Positions 44,228 to 52,457 of a DNA stretch of 64,000 nt are shown here, piece by piece. The notes below the pieces were generated by a model that was given only the letters and a program-made list of their open reading frames with translations, was not told where the DNA came from and made no database searches. Position 1 is the stretch's first letter; the number at the start of each line of letters is the position of its first letter. Origin of the DNA: Calditrichia bacterium (lineage in GTDB: Bacteria > Calditrichota > Calditrichia > RBG-13-44-9 > J075); assembly GCA_028284445.1 (NCBI GenBank), contig JANQRS010000010.1:34990-98989 (forward strand). Reading direction: 5' to 3'. Made by a program: the position numbers and the translations under genes.

Positions 44228-46312
44228 TTAGTTTCCTTGATCAATCACGATTGAGGTGTTTTCCACAGGCAAGTATAAATAACAACGCGTTCCTTTGTCA
44301 AGTTCGCTTTCATAAAAGATAGCCCCGTCATTTTCCTTAACGATTTGATAGACAATGGATAAGCCAAGCCCGGTACCAAAAGTTTTGGTAGTAAAGAAAG
44401 GATTAAAGATGTGTTTCAGGTTATCAGCTGGAATTCCACAGCCGTTATCCTCAATAAATATCCTCACATACGGCTGTGACTTCATCAAAGCCAGTTGCGG
44501 AATACGAGATACTTCTTCAGCGTTCTCTCCCGGCTCGAACCCATCGATATCAATGCGGATCTGCCCATCATCCTGAATCGATTCAACGCTGTTGAGAATG
44601 AGGTTAATCAACACCTGCTGAATCTGACCGGGATCCACGTAAATACGCGGCAGGTTCTCACCAATGGCCCCAACAAATTCGATGTCATTTTCGCGAATTT
44701 TCTGGCGCAGCAAGCTAAGCACGTCCTGGATAATGTCATTGACTTCCGTATTTCGACGATCGGGCTTTGGTGGCTTTGCATACGAAAAGAGCGTGCGCAG
44801 CAATTCGTCGAGGCGATTTACCAGTCGCACAATCCGCTGCACATATTCGCTCTTCGGATCATCCGGGTCTAATTCCTCTTCAAAGGTTTGCGCCATTGCT
44901 TTGATACCAGCCAGTGGATTACGAATTTCATGGGCAATACCAGAGGCCATCACGCCGAGTGATGCCAGCCTGTCTACACGCCGCAGCTCTTCCTGGATTT
45001 CCTTGGTGTAGGTTATGTCTTTGAGGGTAATGATATGGCCTCGTTCCGCATTCTCCGGGTCTTTGAACGGCTGCGTTGAAAATCCGATGAGGATTTTCTG
45101 ACCACCAGGACCTTCCATTTCCAGTTCGGGTTGTTCAACGGAGAGCGGCGACTGATTTTCAAGGGAGTAGATCTGCTCAGCGAGATGCGCATCGATAATG
45201 GTTTGCAGGGGCTGATTAACGATGGCCTCGGCTTCGACCTGCAGGAAAAGGGTCGCGGCAGTATTGACGTAGCGGATTTTGCCGTCTGCCCCGGTTACAA
45301 TAATGCCGGAATTCAGCTGATCAATCACCTGGGACAAGAGACCGTAATGATATTGCCGGATGTCCGTTAGGCCCTTCACCCCAGAATGGCCATTTCGAGC
45401 GGGAACGACCTGAAACTGCATGCGCGTGGCAAGAATATTGGCAATAATCTGGACATAAAGGAAGTGGTGTTCGGTAAAGGCTTCCTCATCGGTTTTCAAA
45501 ATGATCAGCACGGAGCTGGTCTTATTGTTGACGACAATTGGATAAACCAGGTAAGACTTGATCCGCAGGTTAAGCATCGAATTGATGTAGTTGGCAAAGG
45601 AATTGACCGCGGTGCTTTTATTGAGAATAGTCGGCTTGTGCTGACGAATGGCTTTTTGCAGCACCGGCAAATCACGGGTAGAAAGCACCAGGCTGTCATC
45701 AAGAAAGCCATCAGGCGTTGCATTTTTCAGCGCTAATTGATCGCCGGGATTGGTATCAAAATAAAGCACCTGTGCGGCATTACAAAAGCCAAGGATTGCA
45801 TTCATCAGCGACGGCAGCGCCCAAGTGTCTCCGGAAGCCGTTCCATTGCCGGGTTGTTTGACGAGTTTTTTTAAAGCGTCCAGGGTAAGTTGGGCCGATG
45901 TATTCGCCGGCTGCGGAAATTTGCGATCACCGTCGTCGCTTCTGGAAAGCGTCAATAGGTTTTGTACGCGAACGCGTAAATCGAGTGGATCGAAGGGGAC
46001 GGTCAGGTAGTCGTTGAAGCCCATTTCGACAAGGCGGTACCGAAGCCGGACCGGTTGGTCTTTGACCAGAGCCAGGGCCGGCAGGAGAGAAAACTCCACG
46101 TCATCGCGGAGTATAAACAAATCTTTAAAGCCTTCTTCGGGAAAGGGAAGTGTATCAACAATCAGTAAATCTGCATCGGCAATTTCAGTAGCGCTCTTGT
46201 AAACGTGCTCGAGCGCGTAAAACTGAAATTCATACTCGAGTTTATTTAATGCAGTCTGAACAAATTGAAAGTTCTTTTCCTCTTTTCCCAGAAGCGCAAT
46301 TCTCAACGGCAA
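44228..46312 (-). CDS. NtrB-like histidine kinase with pseudo-receiver, GAF-like and PAS domains
   Basis: A 694-residue soluble kinase. Residues 1-125 look like a receiver in which the acidic pair is lost (IALLGKEEKN) and the Lys is Val (LTVPFDPLDL), although Asp in LLIVDTLPFP remains: a pseudo-receiver. A GAF-like domain (~160-300), a PAS (~325-430; GIIVTGADGKIRYVNTAA) and a dimerisation domain with GIAHEIRNPLAGI (phospho-His461) follow. The ATPase has NLILNSVESI (N-box), EDNGCGIP, FFTTKTFGTGLGLSIVYQI and ends TRCYLYLPV. No transmembrane segment. No response regulator adjoins it; Crp/Fnr gene upstream, MqnA-like gene downstream. Confidence 0.9.
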   Translation of the reverse strand: MPLRIALLGKEEKNFQFVQTALNKLEYEFQFYALEHVYKSATEIADADLLIVDTLPFPEEGFKDLFILRDDVEFSLLPALALVKDQPVRLRYRLVEMGFNDYLTVPFDPLDLRVRVQNLLTLSRSDDGDRKFPQPANTSAQLTLDALKKLVKQPGNGTASGDTWALPSLMNAILGFCNAAQVLYFDTNPGDQLALKNATPDGFLDDSLVLSTRDLPVLQKAIRQHKPTILNKSTAVNSFANYINSMLNLRIKSYLVYPIVVNNKTSSVLIILKTDEEAFTEHHFLYVQIIANILATRMQFQVVPARNGHSGVKGLTDIRQYHYGLLSQVIDQLNSGIIVTGADGKIRYVNTAATLFLQVEAEAIVNQPLQTIIDAHLAEQIYSLENQSPLSVEQPELEMEGPGGQKILIGFSTQPFKDPENAERGHIITLKDITYTKEIQEELRRVDRLASLGVMASGIAHEIRNPLAGIKAMAQTFEEELDPDDPKSEYVQRIVRLVNRLDELLRTLFSYAKPPKPDRRNTEVNDIIQDVLSLLRQKIRENDIEFVGAIGENLPRIYVDPGQIQQVLINLILNSVESIQDDGQIRIDIDGFEPGENAEEVSRIPQLALMKSQPYVRIFIEDNGCGIPADNLKHIFNPFFTTKTFGTGLGLSIVYQIVKENDGAIFYESELDKGTRCYLYLPVENTSIVIDQGN

Positions 46313-46324
46313 AAGAGAAACTCC

Positions 46325-47005
46325 TCATCGGCTAAAAATCGACTTAAATTTTTCGTAGTCCAGAATGATGATCTTGCCTTTTTCCTTCTTCAAATACCCC
46401 TGAACCATCAGGGATTTAATCACCCGTGAAATTGTTTCACGGCTTGTGCCGGCCATATTCGCCAGGTCCTGCTGCAACGGAAGTTCGCTGATTTCAACCT
46501 GTCCACGACGAAACACACCGGAATCTTCGGCAATTCGCAGCAAGGTGCTGGCAACACGCCCGGTCGCATCTTGCAGGGACAGTGATTTGATATGCTCGTC
46601 ACTCTTGCGAATACGTTGAGCAAGTTCTTTCAACAGGTTAATTGCAATCTGCGGATAATCGCGCAGCATTTGCAGAAAATCTTCGCGGCGAATAACCATC
46701 AATTCCGATTCTTCAATTGCCGTTACATTGGCGGAGCGGGTTTGTCCATCCAGTAGCGACATTTCTCCAAAGAAATCACCTTCGCTCAGAATCGACAGAA
46801 TTACTTCGCGGCCATCATCACTGATGCGGGATATTTTGACCCGTCCGGAAAGAATCACGAACATCGTCGACCCAATCTCTTCTTCTATCAAAATCAGATT
46901 GTCTTTGTGATATCTTTGCTTGCTCGCCACCTGGCCAATCTTTTCCAGATCCTTATTACTCAACTCAGAGAAAAGAGGTATTCCCTTCAGCACTTCTCTA
47001 TCCAT
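46325..47005 (-). CDS. Crp/Fnr family transcriptional regulator
   Basis: A 226-residue regulator: cyclic-nucleotide-binding beta-roll (residues ~5-125; SEGDFFGEMSLLDGQTRSANVTA, the FGExxLLxxxxRxA signature, so it may bind cAMP) and a C-terminal winged helix (ISELPLQQDLANMAGTSRETISRVIKSL). No N-terminal Cys cluster, so not an Fnr Fe-S sensor. It sits between the SPOR gene and the histidine kinase in the long minus-strand run. Confidence 0.93.
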   Translation of the reverse strand: MDREVLKGIPLFSELSNKDLEKIGQVASKQRYHKDNLILIEEEIGSTMFVILSGRVKISRISDDGREVILSILSEGDFFGEMSLLDGQTRSANVTAIEESELMVIRREDFLQMLRDYPQIAINLLKELAQRIRKSDEHIKSLSLQDATGRVASTLLRIAEDSGVFRRGQVEISELPLQQDLANMAGTSRETISRVIKSLMVQGYLKKEKGKIIILDYEKFKSIFSR

Positions 47006-47016
47006 GTGTCACTCCG

Positions 47017-47694
47017 TTAATATTGTACGATATAGCCATTGGTCTTGAATCGGTCTTTGATAGAAGCGACGATTTTCTCCGCCTCATCACGTGTTGAGAA
47101 TCCCCCGACTACAACCAGAAACATTTTCTTGCCGTCCCGTTCTTTCTCGACGACCTTGGTAGTTTTATATTCTTTCTCATAATCAGCCTTCATGCGCAGC
47201 GCATTGTCATAATCGCCAAAGGCCCCGATTTGCACACCATATATCCCGCGCGCTTTCTGCGCTTCTTCAGACACCCGCTCGATATCCTCATCATTACGGG
47301 CACTCATCATCTTCAGGAAGTAGGCTTCATCTTCCAAAACCCGCTGAGCAGAGATATAATATCCTCTTGCTTCGTAATATTTGGCGATACGACGCCGTAT
47401 CAGGGATTTGAGGCGCTTATGGGTTGTCAATGCATAGGCATTGTTCATTTTGCCGACGGCAGCCTCGGCATCATTCAGGAAAATCGCTTCAACAAAATAC
47501 GACCAGCCCGGATCTTGTATGCGACCTCCCTTTAACAGAGTGTGAAGTTCGGAAATTTTACCGGCTTCATATAATTGGGCCAAATCCCGATTGCTTTGCG
47601 CTGCTGCATCATCCCCAAAAAGAGGCAGCAAAAGCAAACAAATCAATACAACCCTGTTTATGATGAATGATGATTGCATTCTGAACAAATCCAT
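47017..47694 (-). CDS. SPOR domain protein
   Basis: A 225-residue exported protein: signal peptide (NRVVLICLLLLPLFGDDAAAQS), a central helical TPR-like part (~30-145), and a C-terminal SPOR domain (YGVQIGAFGDYDNALRMKADYEKEY...MFLVVVGGFSTRDEAEKIVASIKDRF). SPOR domains bind denuded glycan strands of peptidoglycan at division sites. It overlaps the LapB gene by 37 bases if started at 47694, or 22 if at Met 47679; neither start has a strong SD. Confidence 0.85.
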   Translation of the reverse strand: MDLFRMQSSFIINRVVLICLLLLPLFGDDAAAQSNRDLAQLYEAGKISELHTLLKGGRIQDPGWSYFVEAIFLNDAEAAVGKMNNAYALTTHKRLKSLIRRRIAKYYEARGYYISAQRVLEDEAYFLKMMSARNDEDIERVSEEAQKARGIYGVQIGAFGDYDNALRMKADYEKEYKTTKVVEKERDGKKMFLVVVGGFSTRDEAEKIVASIKDRFKTNGYIVQY

Positions 47695-48803
47695 TCCGGT
47701 GTCGCTACAAATTCATTACAGGCGATACAGCCATTTGTTGGCGTTGGCTTACCGTTTTTCTCTTGCAAAAAGCCAAGCGCTTCAGCAGCAGCCTGCTTGA
47801 ATTCACCACGATTAAATAAAAGGGCAATCTTTTTGCGTGCAACGCTCTCGTACGACTCCGGACCTTCCTCAAGCTGTTTTAATACGTTAATGGCGCTTTC
47901 ATAGTCGCCTTTTTTCTGGTATATCTCGGCCAGGGCCAGTCCCGCACCGGTATTAACCGCATTGTTGCGAGACGTTAACAGATCCTGATATAAACGCTCA
48001 GCATCATTGAATCGCCCGGCTTCAAACCAGGCTTTTTCAAGCTCCGGAAAAACAAAATGCGATTTCTCCGGCATATCGGAACAGATTTTCTTCCATTCCT
48101 TGATTGCGTCATCGAGGCGATTGTCCTCGTGATAGAGCTTCCCCAAGTAGAAGTACGCCGCAGCACAGTTGGGATCTTTGCGAATCGCATCTTTCAAGGT
48201 TGCCTGGGCTTCCTTGTAATGATCACCTTCCGCCATCTTTAAGGCCTGATAAACCCGATACATGGCCAAACGGCCGGCTTTGTCTTCCTTGAACAGATCA
48301 GAATGCTTATTGATCACCGCTTCAGCTTCTTTCCACTGCTCCTGTTTCTCGAGCATCATCACAATCTTGCGCACCACTGCCGGATCAGGATGGCGCTCCT
48401 GTTCCAGAATTTCAAATGCACTGGTAATGCCGCGCGAGTATTCACCGGTTGCCTCATAATCGAGGAGGAGACTCTTGCGGATCTTCAACAAGGTCTCGTC
48501 AGACAGGTTATGCCGCAATGTCAAATCTCGATGAACGCGAACGGCATTGGCGGCCAAACCGCCTTCACGCAACAGATCTCCAAGACGGATATAAGCAGCA
48601 ATATTATCGCTATCCTCACGGATCGCGTCTTTGAAGCGCTGAATAGCACCGGCTTGATCGCCGTCGACCATCTTTTCGAGCGCCTCCAAATAGGCATTTG
48701 TATGAGTTGCTTTGCTCTTGCCAGCTGAAGCATACCAAAAAACCATACCAACAGCGATGACGGCAATAACAAATACAATTCCTAATAGCAAACTTTCAGG
48801 CAT
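47658..48803 (-). CDS. lapB: LapB-like TPR protein with C-terminal zinc-ribbon
   Basis: A 381-residue protein: N-terminal membrane anchor (LLLGIVFVIAVIAVGMVFWYA), a TPR array (~40-340) and a C-terminal rubredoxin-like knuckle with Cys359, Cys362, Cys373 and Cys376. This is the LapB/YciM architecture, which controls LpxC turnover and LPS assembly in enterobacteria. The LapA-like gene directly upstream supports the name. The role in this organism is inferred. Confidence 0.88.
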   Translation of the reverse strand: MPESLLLGIVFVIAVIAVGMVFWYASAGKSKATHTNAYLEALEKMVDGDQAGAIQRFKDAIREDSDNIAAYIRLGDLLREGGLAANAVRVHRDLTLRHNLSDETLLKIRKSLLLDYEATGEYSRGITSAFEILEQERHPDPAVVRKIVMMLEKQEQWKEAEAVINKHSDLFKEDKAGRLAMYRVYQALKMAEGDHYKEAQATLKDAIRKDPNCAAAYFYLGKLYHEDNRLDDAIKEWKKICSDMPEKSHFVFPELEKAWFEAGRFNDAERLYQDLLTSRNNAVNTGAGLALAEIYQKKGDYESAINVLKQLEEGPESYESVARKKIALLFNRGEFKQAAAEALGFLQEKNGKPTPTNGCIACNEFVATPEWICSECNHHSS

Positions 48804-48814
48804 CAGCTCTCTCT

Positions 48815-49162
48815 CTATGAATCACCAGACAATGATTTGGGGGCCGGTATCGCCGGCAGCGGCTCATCGGGAATATCCTCAATCGACAGATTACGAAGAT
48901 TTTCGAGTTCAGCCTGAATCTTCCGGTTTTTTACCTTCAGCGCCCTAACCTCGCCTTTGGCATCAATCGTTGTAAAGGCCATAAAGGCGGCACCAACCAT
49001 CGAACCGATTGTCAAAGAAAGAATGATGACTACATAGAGCGGCGTTTCCGGATATTCAGTTGTCAACAACGAAACCAATACCTTCTGACTTCCGTTTTCT
49101 GCCAGAATAAAAATCGCTACGATAAATACCAGCAACTTCACCAGGGTCAAGGCAATTTTCAT
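48815..49162 (-). CDS. lapA: LapA-like inner membrane protein
   Basis: A 115-residue protein with two hydrophobic helices (LVKLLVFIVAIFILAENG; LYVVIILSLTIGSMVGAAFMAF) and a charged cytoplasmic coil, the LapA/DUF1049 layout (with N-terminal 'FxLxN'-like text). It lies 11 bases upstream of lapB, as in E. coli, and appears to be the first gene of the long minus-strand run. Confidence 0.83.
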   Translation of the reverse strand: MKIALTLVKLLVFIVAIFILAENGSQKVLVSLLTTEYPETPLYVVIILSLTIGSMVGAAFMAFTTIDAKGEVRALKVKNRKIQAELENLRNLSIEDIPDEPLPAIPAPKSLSGDS

Positions 49163-49308
49163 TCGTAATATGTCTCCAAATTAAAAACGCGGTAATGAAC
49201 AAAAACCCTCAGTCGATAAGCTATAATTTTATAAAGGGTTTACTCATTTTATCGGAAACAATATACAAAACATATATCTCTGATGTACCTAAGAAAAAAA
49301 TTTAATAA

Positions 49309-49509
49309 ATGCCTGAAAACCTGGAAAAAGAAGAGAAAACAAACGCCGTTATCCCGCGCTGTTTTGGACCAAAAAAGATCCCCCTTTTCATCTCGCAGGA
49401 GAATGTATATCTTTACGACCAAATTGCATCATTAACCAAACACAAATCACAAAGTATCATTTCCTTTTTTCGAAAAATAATCCGGCAAACCCCTTATGCG
49501 AAAAAATGA
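49309..49509 (+). CDS. possible small basic protein
   Basis: A 66-residue frame, basic at both ends, with no recognised domain and no visible ribosome binding site. It overlaps the start of the following membrane-protein gene by 14 bases. It may be a real leader peptide or only leader sequence. Confidence 0.3.
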   Translation: MPENLEKEEKTNAVIPRCFGPKKIPLFISQENVYLYDQIASLTKHKSQSIISFFRKIIRQTPYAKK

Positions 49510-50050
49510 TCTGCAGCGACCGGTTCGTAGTTTTGCCCGTCAAATCAAAAGTTTATGGCAAATGGTCTTCCTTCCTGCTGCCCTGCTCTATGGCGGCTCC
49601 CTGATGCACTATTTCTTTGCAAAACCGGCCGTGAACAGCGCACTTGATCCCTATTTGCGCAATATTGACCTGGTCAGCTATATTCTGGCGGCAATTCTCA
49701 CCATCTCGATCCTGCAATTGAAACGACAGTATTTTGCGAAACGCTTTGTCCGTAAAACCGTCGAAGGATTTCTGAAAAAGAACCCGGAGCTGGAAGATGA
49801 GGACCTGCTAAAAAAGCTTTTCAACATCCTGCGTAATAAAATGCTCATTGTCTGGCTGCTCGGCTTGGCGCTGGTGCTTGACGGGGTTATCTTTTACTGG
49901 CTTACCTTCATTCCCGGCAATATGAATATTTACTTTATGATTGGCGCATTCTCACTCTTTGTGAACTATCCGCGAGACGACCTGTTTTTTGACATCCCCT
50001 ATTATGTCCATGAAGCCCGCCAGGATTTTGGCGTCGAAAATGACGAATGA
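49496..50050 (+). CDS. multi-helix inner membrane protein, function unknown
   Basis: A 184-residue protein with about four helices (~20-40 LWQMVFLPAALLYGGSLM; ~60-75 LVSYILAAILTISIL; ~118-135 MLIVWLLGLALVLDGVIFYW; ~145-160 MNIYFMIGAFSLFVNY) and a basic loop between the second and third. No family recognised. Its terminal NDE-stop codons are formed by GACGAAT repeats. Confidence 0.7.
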   Translation: MRKNDLQRPVRSFARQIKSLWQMVFLPAALLYGGSLMHYFFAKPAVNSALDPYLRNIDLVSYILAAILTISILQLKRQYFAKRFVRKTVEGFLKKNPELEDEDLLKKLFNILRNKMLIVWLLGLALVLDGVIFYWLTFIPGNMNIYFMIGAFSLFVNYPRDDLFFDIPYYVHEARQDFGVENDE

Positions 50051-50062
50051 CGAATGACGAAT
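50042..50062. repeat. GACGAAT tandem heptad array (3 units) containing a stop codon
   Basis: Three exact units, with the TGA of the preceding gene (50048-50050) spanning the first and second. The same unit on the other strand ends the glycosyltransferase at 20847. Confidence 0.85.
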
Positions 50063-50163
50063 TTTCGGTCCTGTTCTGTAGTTTCAATCGCTTTTTCTAT
50101 TTGCCATTAAACATTTTACATTTGTCATTTCTCTCTTGCATTCAGCGTTTTGCGGATTATATT

Positions 50164-50177
50164 ATTGATATATCAAT
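50164..50177. promoter_or_regulatory. ATTGATATATCAAT palindrome, likely MarR operator
   Basis: A perfect 14-base palindrome 21 bases before the TTG start of the MarR gene. A near copy (ATTGATATGTCAAC) lies at 50732 upstream of the next gene, as expected for a regulator controlling itself and its neighbour. Confidence 0.65.
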
Positions 50178-50198
50178 TATCGACATGATGAGGCATGA

Positions 50199-50636
50199 TT
50201 GCGCGACGAACAATTACAAAATGTCTACTATTACCTGATGGAACGGGTGATGCGACGGGCCAGAGAGATATCCAAGCAGACGTTCGCGGCCAATGATATT
50301 CCATTGACCATCGATCAGTGGATTCTGTTGAAGCGAATTGCCGAGAGTACGGAAATTAGTCAGACAGAATTGTCTGAGTCGACATTTAAGGAACCGGCTT
50401 CAGTAACCCGCATCCTGGATATTCTTCAACGCAAGGGCTTCGTGGAGCGGCGTCCGGTGAGCGGCGATCGACGTAAGTATCATGTGCACCTGACAAGCGA
50501 GGGGCAGCAGCTATATGAAAAGGCCCTCCCCCACGTTGTTGATATTCGAGAACAAGGTGTTGAAGGTATGTCAGGCAGCGAATTAGAACAGTTCAGGGAC
50601 CTGCTGCGACGAATGTATGAGAACCTAAGTGACTAA
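50199..50636 (+). CDS. MarR family transcriptional regulator
   Basis: A 145-residue winged-helix regulator. The start is a TTG at 50199 with GAGG 5-8 bases upstream; a Met at residue 14 is possible. It contains LTIDQWILLKRIAES, TELSESTFKEPASVTRILDIL (recognition helix), the wing VERRPVSGDRRKYHVHLTSEG and C-terminal dimer helices. Palindromes upstream of this gene and the next suggest autoregulation plus control of the 50798 gene. The stop lies inside a GTGACTAAA array. Confidence 0.9.
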   Translation: MRDEQLQNVYYYLMERVMRRAREISKQTFAANDIPLTIDQWILLKRIAESTEISQTELSESTFKEPASVTRILDILQRKGFVERRPVSGDRRKYHVHLTSEGQQLYEKALPHVVDIREQGVEGMSGSELEQFRDLLRRMYENLSD

Positions 50637-50664
50637 AGTGACTAAAGTGACTAAAGTGACTAAA
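50629..50664. repeat. GTGACTAAA tandem array (4 units) containing the marR stop codon
   Basis: Four exact 9-base units; the TAA (50634-50636) is in the first. It is followed by TTTAATAG and TTTAGCTCACTTT, which can pair back with it. Related tract at 8317. Confidence 0.85.
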
Positions 50665-50731
50665 TTTAATAGCTTTAGCTCACTTTATGAACTGAGTTCT
50701 TTCAACTAAATCAAAAATTTTTGGGCAATTA

Positions 50732-50758
50732 ATTGATATGTCAACAATATACATATCA
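50732..50758. promoter_or_regulatory. operator-like inverted repeats upstream of the NTF2-like gene
   Basis: ATTGATATGTCAAC (50732-50745) repeats 12 of 14 positions of the palindrome at 50164. TGATATGT (50734-50741) also pairs exactly with ACATATCA (50751-50758) over a 9-base spacer. Likely bound by the adjacent MarR regulator. Confidence 0.6.
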
Positions 50759-50797
50759 CAATATAACAGGAAACCACAAATCCTATAAGGAGAAATT

Positions 50798-51226
50798 ATG
50801 AAATCTGTATTTGGTTTGGTTTTGGTTGTTGGGTTTATGTTTGCCGGTAGCGTGCAGGCAAAATCGGCTGATGAAAAGGCGATTCATCATATTATTAACG
50901 AAATGGCATTGGGCGCAGAGCAGCAAGATGCCGCTAGACTGGACGCCATTCTCAGCGATAATTTCCGGGTCGTTTTGAACGACACCAAAGAAAAAGTGGT
51001 GAAGGTGCTCGATAAAACCACCTATCTCGGATTTATAGAGAAAAAAGTATTTGGTGGAGAAACCTATGAACTGACAATTCACCGTCTGGACGTGCTTGGC
51101 GGCACCACAGCAACGGCGACCGTCACTCAAAAAGGCAATAAAACCACAATGGAAAAATCCTATTCCTTCGTAAAAGTAGATGGAGAATGGCAGCTGGTGC
51201 AGGATTTGGTCTACATGGGGAAATAA
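50798..51226 (+). CDS. exported NTF2-like (SnoaL/DUF4440-type) protein
   Basis: A 142-residue protein with a signal peptide (FGLVLVVGFMFAGSVQA) and an NTF2-like cone fold: IHHIINEMALGAEQQDAARL, DAILSDNFRVVLND, then ...KSYSFVKVDGEWQLVQDLVYMGK. AAGGAG lies 6 bases before the ATG. Such proteins bind small ligands or act as inhibitors/isomerases; no substrate can be named. Probably under control of the MarR gene upstream. Confidence 0.85.
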   Translation: MKSVFGLVLVVGFMFAGSVQAKSADEKAIHHIINEMALGAEQQDAARLDAILSDNFRVVLNDTKEKVVKVLDKTTYLGFIEKKVFGGETYELTIHRLDVLGGTTATATVTQKGNKTTMEKSYSFVKVDGEWQLVQDLVYMGK

Positions 51227-51243
51227 TCAGCAGATCAGTCATC

Positions 51244-51289
51244 CACATCCCCCTACGTCCCCCTTCGAAGGGGGACTGAGGGGGATGTG
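51244..51289. repeat. dispersed palindrome, CCCCCTTCGAAGGGGG family, copy 2
   Basis: CACATCCCCCT / AGGGGGATGTG outer arms and CCCCCTTCGAAGGGGG centre. It sits between the convergent NTF2-like and Rieske genes, where it could also terminate both. Confidence 0.85.
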
Positions 51290-51300
51290 AACCTATCTGG

Positions 51301-51627
51301 TCAATCTACATCTATGAAAATCTTGCCATCCTCGCATCGAACCGGATATGAGGCAACTGGCTCAACCGCCGGGAAACTAAGATTCTCCCCGGTCTTGATA
51401 TCGAATGTGGCCCCATGTTTCGGACATTTGATGATGCAGCTATCCTCAATCTTGCCCTCTGAAAGCGATGCCACTGCATGGGAGCATTCATCATCTATTG
51501 CGTAATAGCCATCTTCCAGTTTGAAGATGGCTATTTCAATACCGTCGTAGTCGACGCAAATAACAGCGCCTTCGAATTCATCTTCGTTTGCAACTTCCAC
51601 CCAATCGGGCATGTTTTGATTCTCCAC
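51301..51627 (-). CDS. Rieske [2Fe-2S] ferredoxin-like protein
   Basis: A 108-residue soluble Rieske protein: the cluster ligands Cys48-x-His50 (ECSH) and Cys68-x2-His71 (CPKH), within the usual CxH-x17-CxxH spacing. The rest matches NirD/ferredoxin-component members (FKLEDGYYAIDDECSH, GATFDIKTGE). It would be an electron carrier for an oxygenase or reductase. Located next to the bacilliredoxin and the suf operon, which supplies the cluster. Confidence 0.92.
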   Translation of the reverse strand: MENQNMPDWVEVANEDEFEGAVICVDYDGIEIAIFKLEDGYYAIDDECSHAVASLSEGKIEDSCIIKCPKHGATFDIKTGENLSFPAVEPVASYPVRCEDGKIFIDVD

Positions 51628-51633
51628 AAAATA

Positions 51634-51679
51634 GTGTCCCCCCTATATGTCCCCCCGGGGGGACATATAGGGGGGACAC
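51634..51679. repeat. 46-base perfect palindrome with six-C and six-G blocks
   Basis: Arms 51634-51656 and 51657-51679 are exact reverse complements with no loop: GTGTCCCCCCTATATGT then C6, centre, G6 and the mirror. It lies between the Rieske and bacilliredoxin genes on the same strand. Confidence 0.9.
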
Positions 51680-51703
51680 GGTTGTGCAAAATTGTGCTAG
51701 GTG

Positions 51704-52240
51704 CTACCCACCAAACTTCGGAATCTTCGAACCACATGCTTTTGCATGCTTGACCTGCTCATATTGCTCAGGCGTAATCGATGGTCCCTGGCGATCACAG
51801 TGCTCATTGAACACGTGCGTCAAAATATGTGCAACTTGCTCCGCGCTGCGGCCTTCGATGTGATGGCGGGGCAATACAAAAATCGGCTCACCGTTTTTCA
51901 CCAAAGCCATAAATGGAGATGACGGCGGAATCTGCGAAAAATAGACCTCGCGAAGTTGCTGAACAGCAGCTTTATCCTGTCCTGCAAAAGATGTGACCAG
52001 ACGATCCGGAATCCGCTCATTTTGCAATGCTTCACATACACCGGGGCGGGCACTGCCGGCAGCACAGCCGCAAACAGAGTTCAAGACGACCAAAACAGTT
52101 TTGTCATCTTTGGCGCTGAGCACAGCATCTACATCTTCAACAGTCGTTAATTCATCAAAACCAACTGCAATCAGTTCATCGCGCATCGGCTGCACGGCAA
52201 TTGGATCATATGTTGGTTGTAGCCAAGGAGGGGTTGACAT
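51704..52240 (-). CDS. BrxA/BrxB family bacilliredoxin
   Basis: A 178-residue thioredoxin-fold protein of the YphP/YqiW family with the CGC site (Cys57-Gly-Cys59) in LNSVCGCAAGSARPG. Also VVLNS, SSPFMALVKNGE and the HHIEGRSAEQVAHIL region. In firmicutes it removes bacillithiol from protein thiols; here the thiol is unknown. It lies downstream of sufT on the same strand, separated by two heptad arrays. Confidence 0.9.
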   Translation of the reverse strand: MSTPPWLQPTYDPIAVQPMRDELIAVGFDELTTVEDVDAVLSAKDDKTVLVVLNSVCGCAAGSARPGVCEALQNERIPDRLVTSFAGQDKAAVQQLREVYFSQIPPSSPFMALVKNGEPIFVLPRHHIEGRSAEQVAHILTHVFNEHCDRQGPSITPEQYEQVKHAKACGSKIPKFGG

Positions 52241-52326
52241 AGTAGTTCTCCTGTATAATTTGTGATGTCACTTCGTCTTCAAATTCTTACTTAAATTCTT
52301 CTGTTTGATGCAGGAAACTGGAGTTT

Positions 52327-52403
52327 GATACTTGGTGCTTGATGCTTGATGCTTGATGCTTGATGCTTGATGCTTGATGCTTGATGCTTGATGCTTGATG
52401 CTT
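52327..52403. repeat. GATGCTT tandem heptad array (11 units)
   Basis: Two degenerate units (GATACTT, GGTGCTT), then nine exact GATGCTT units to 52403, followed by GGAAGC as in the short array at 30554. Confidence 0.95.
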
Positions 52404-52457
52404 GGAAGCGAAAATATCGAAGAAAAACATTGCCACAAGATCAATTCAAATTAAATT

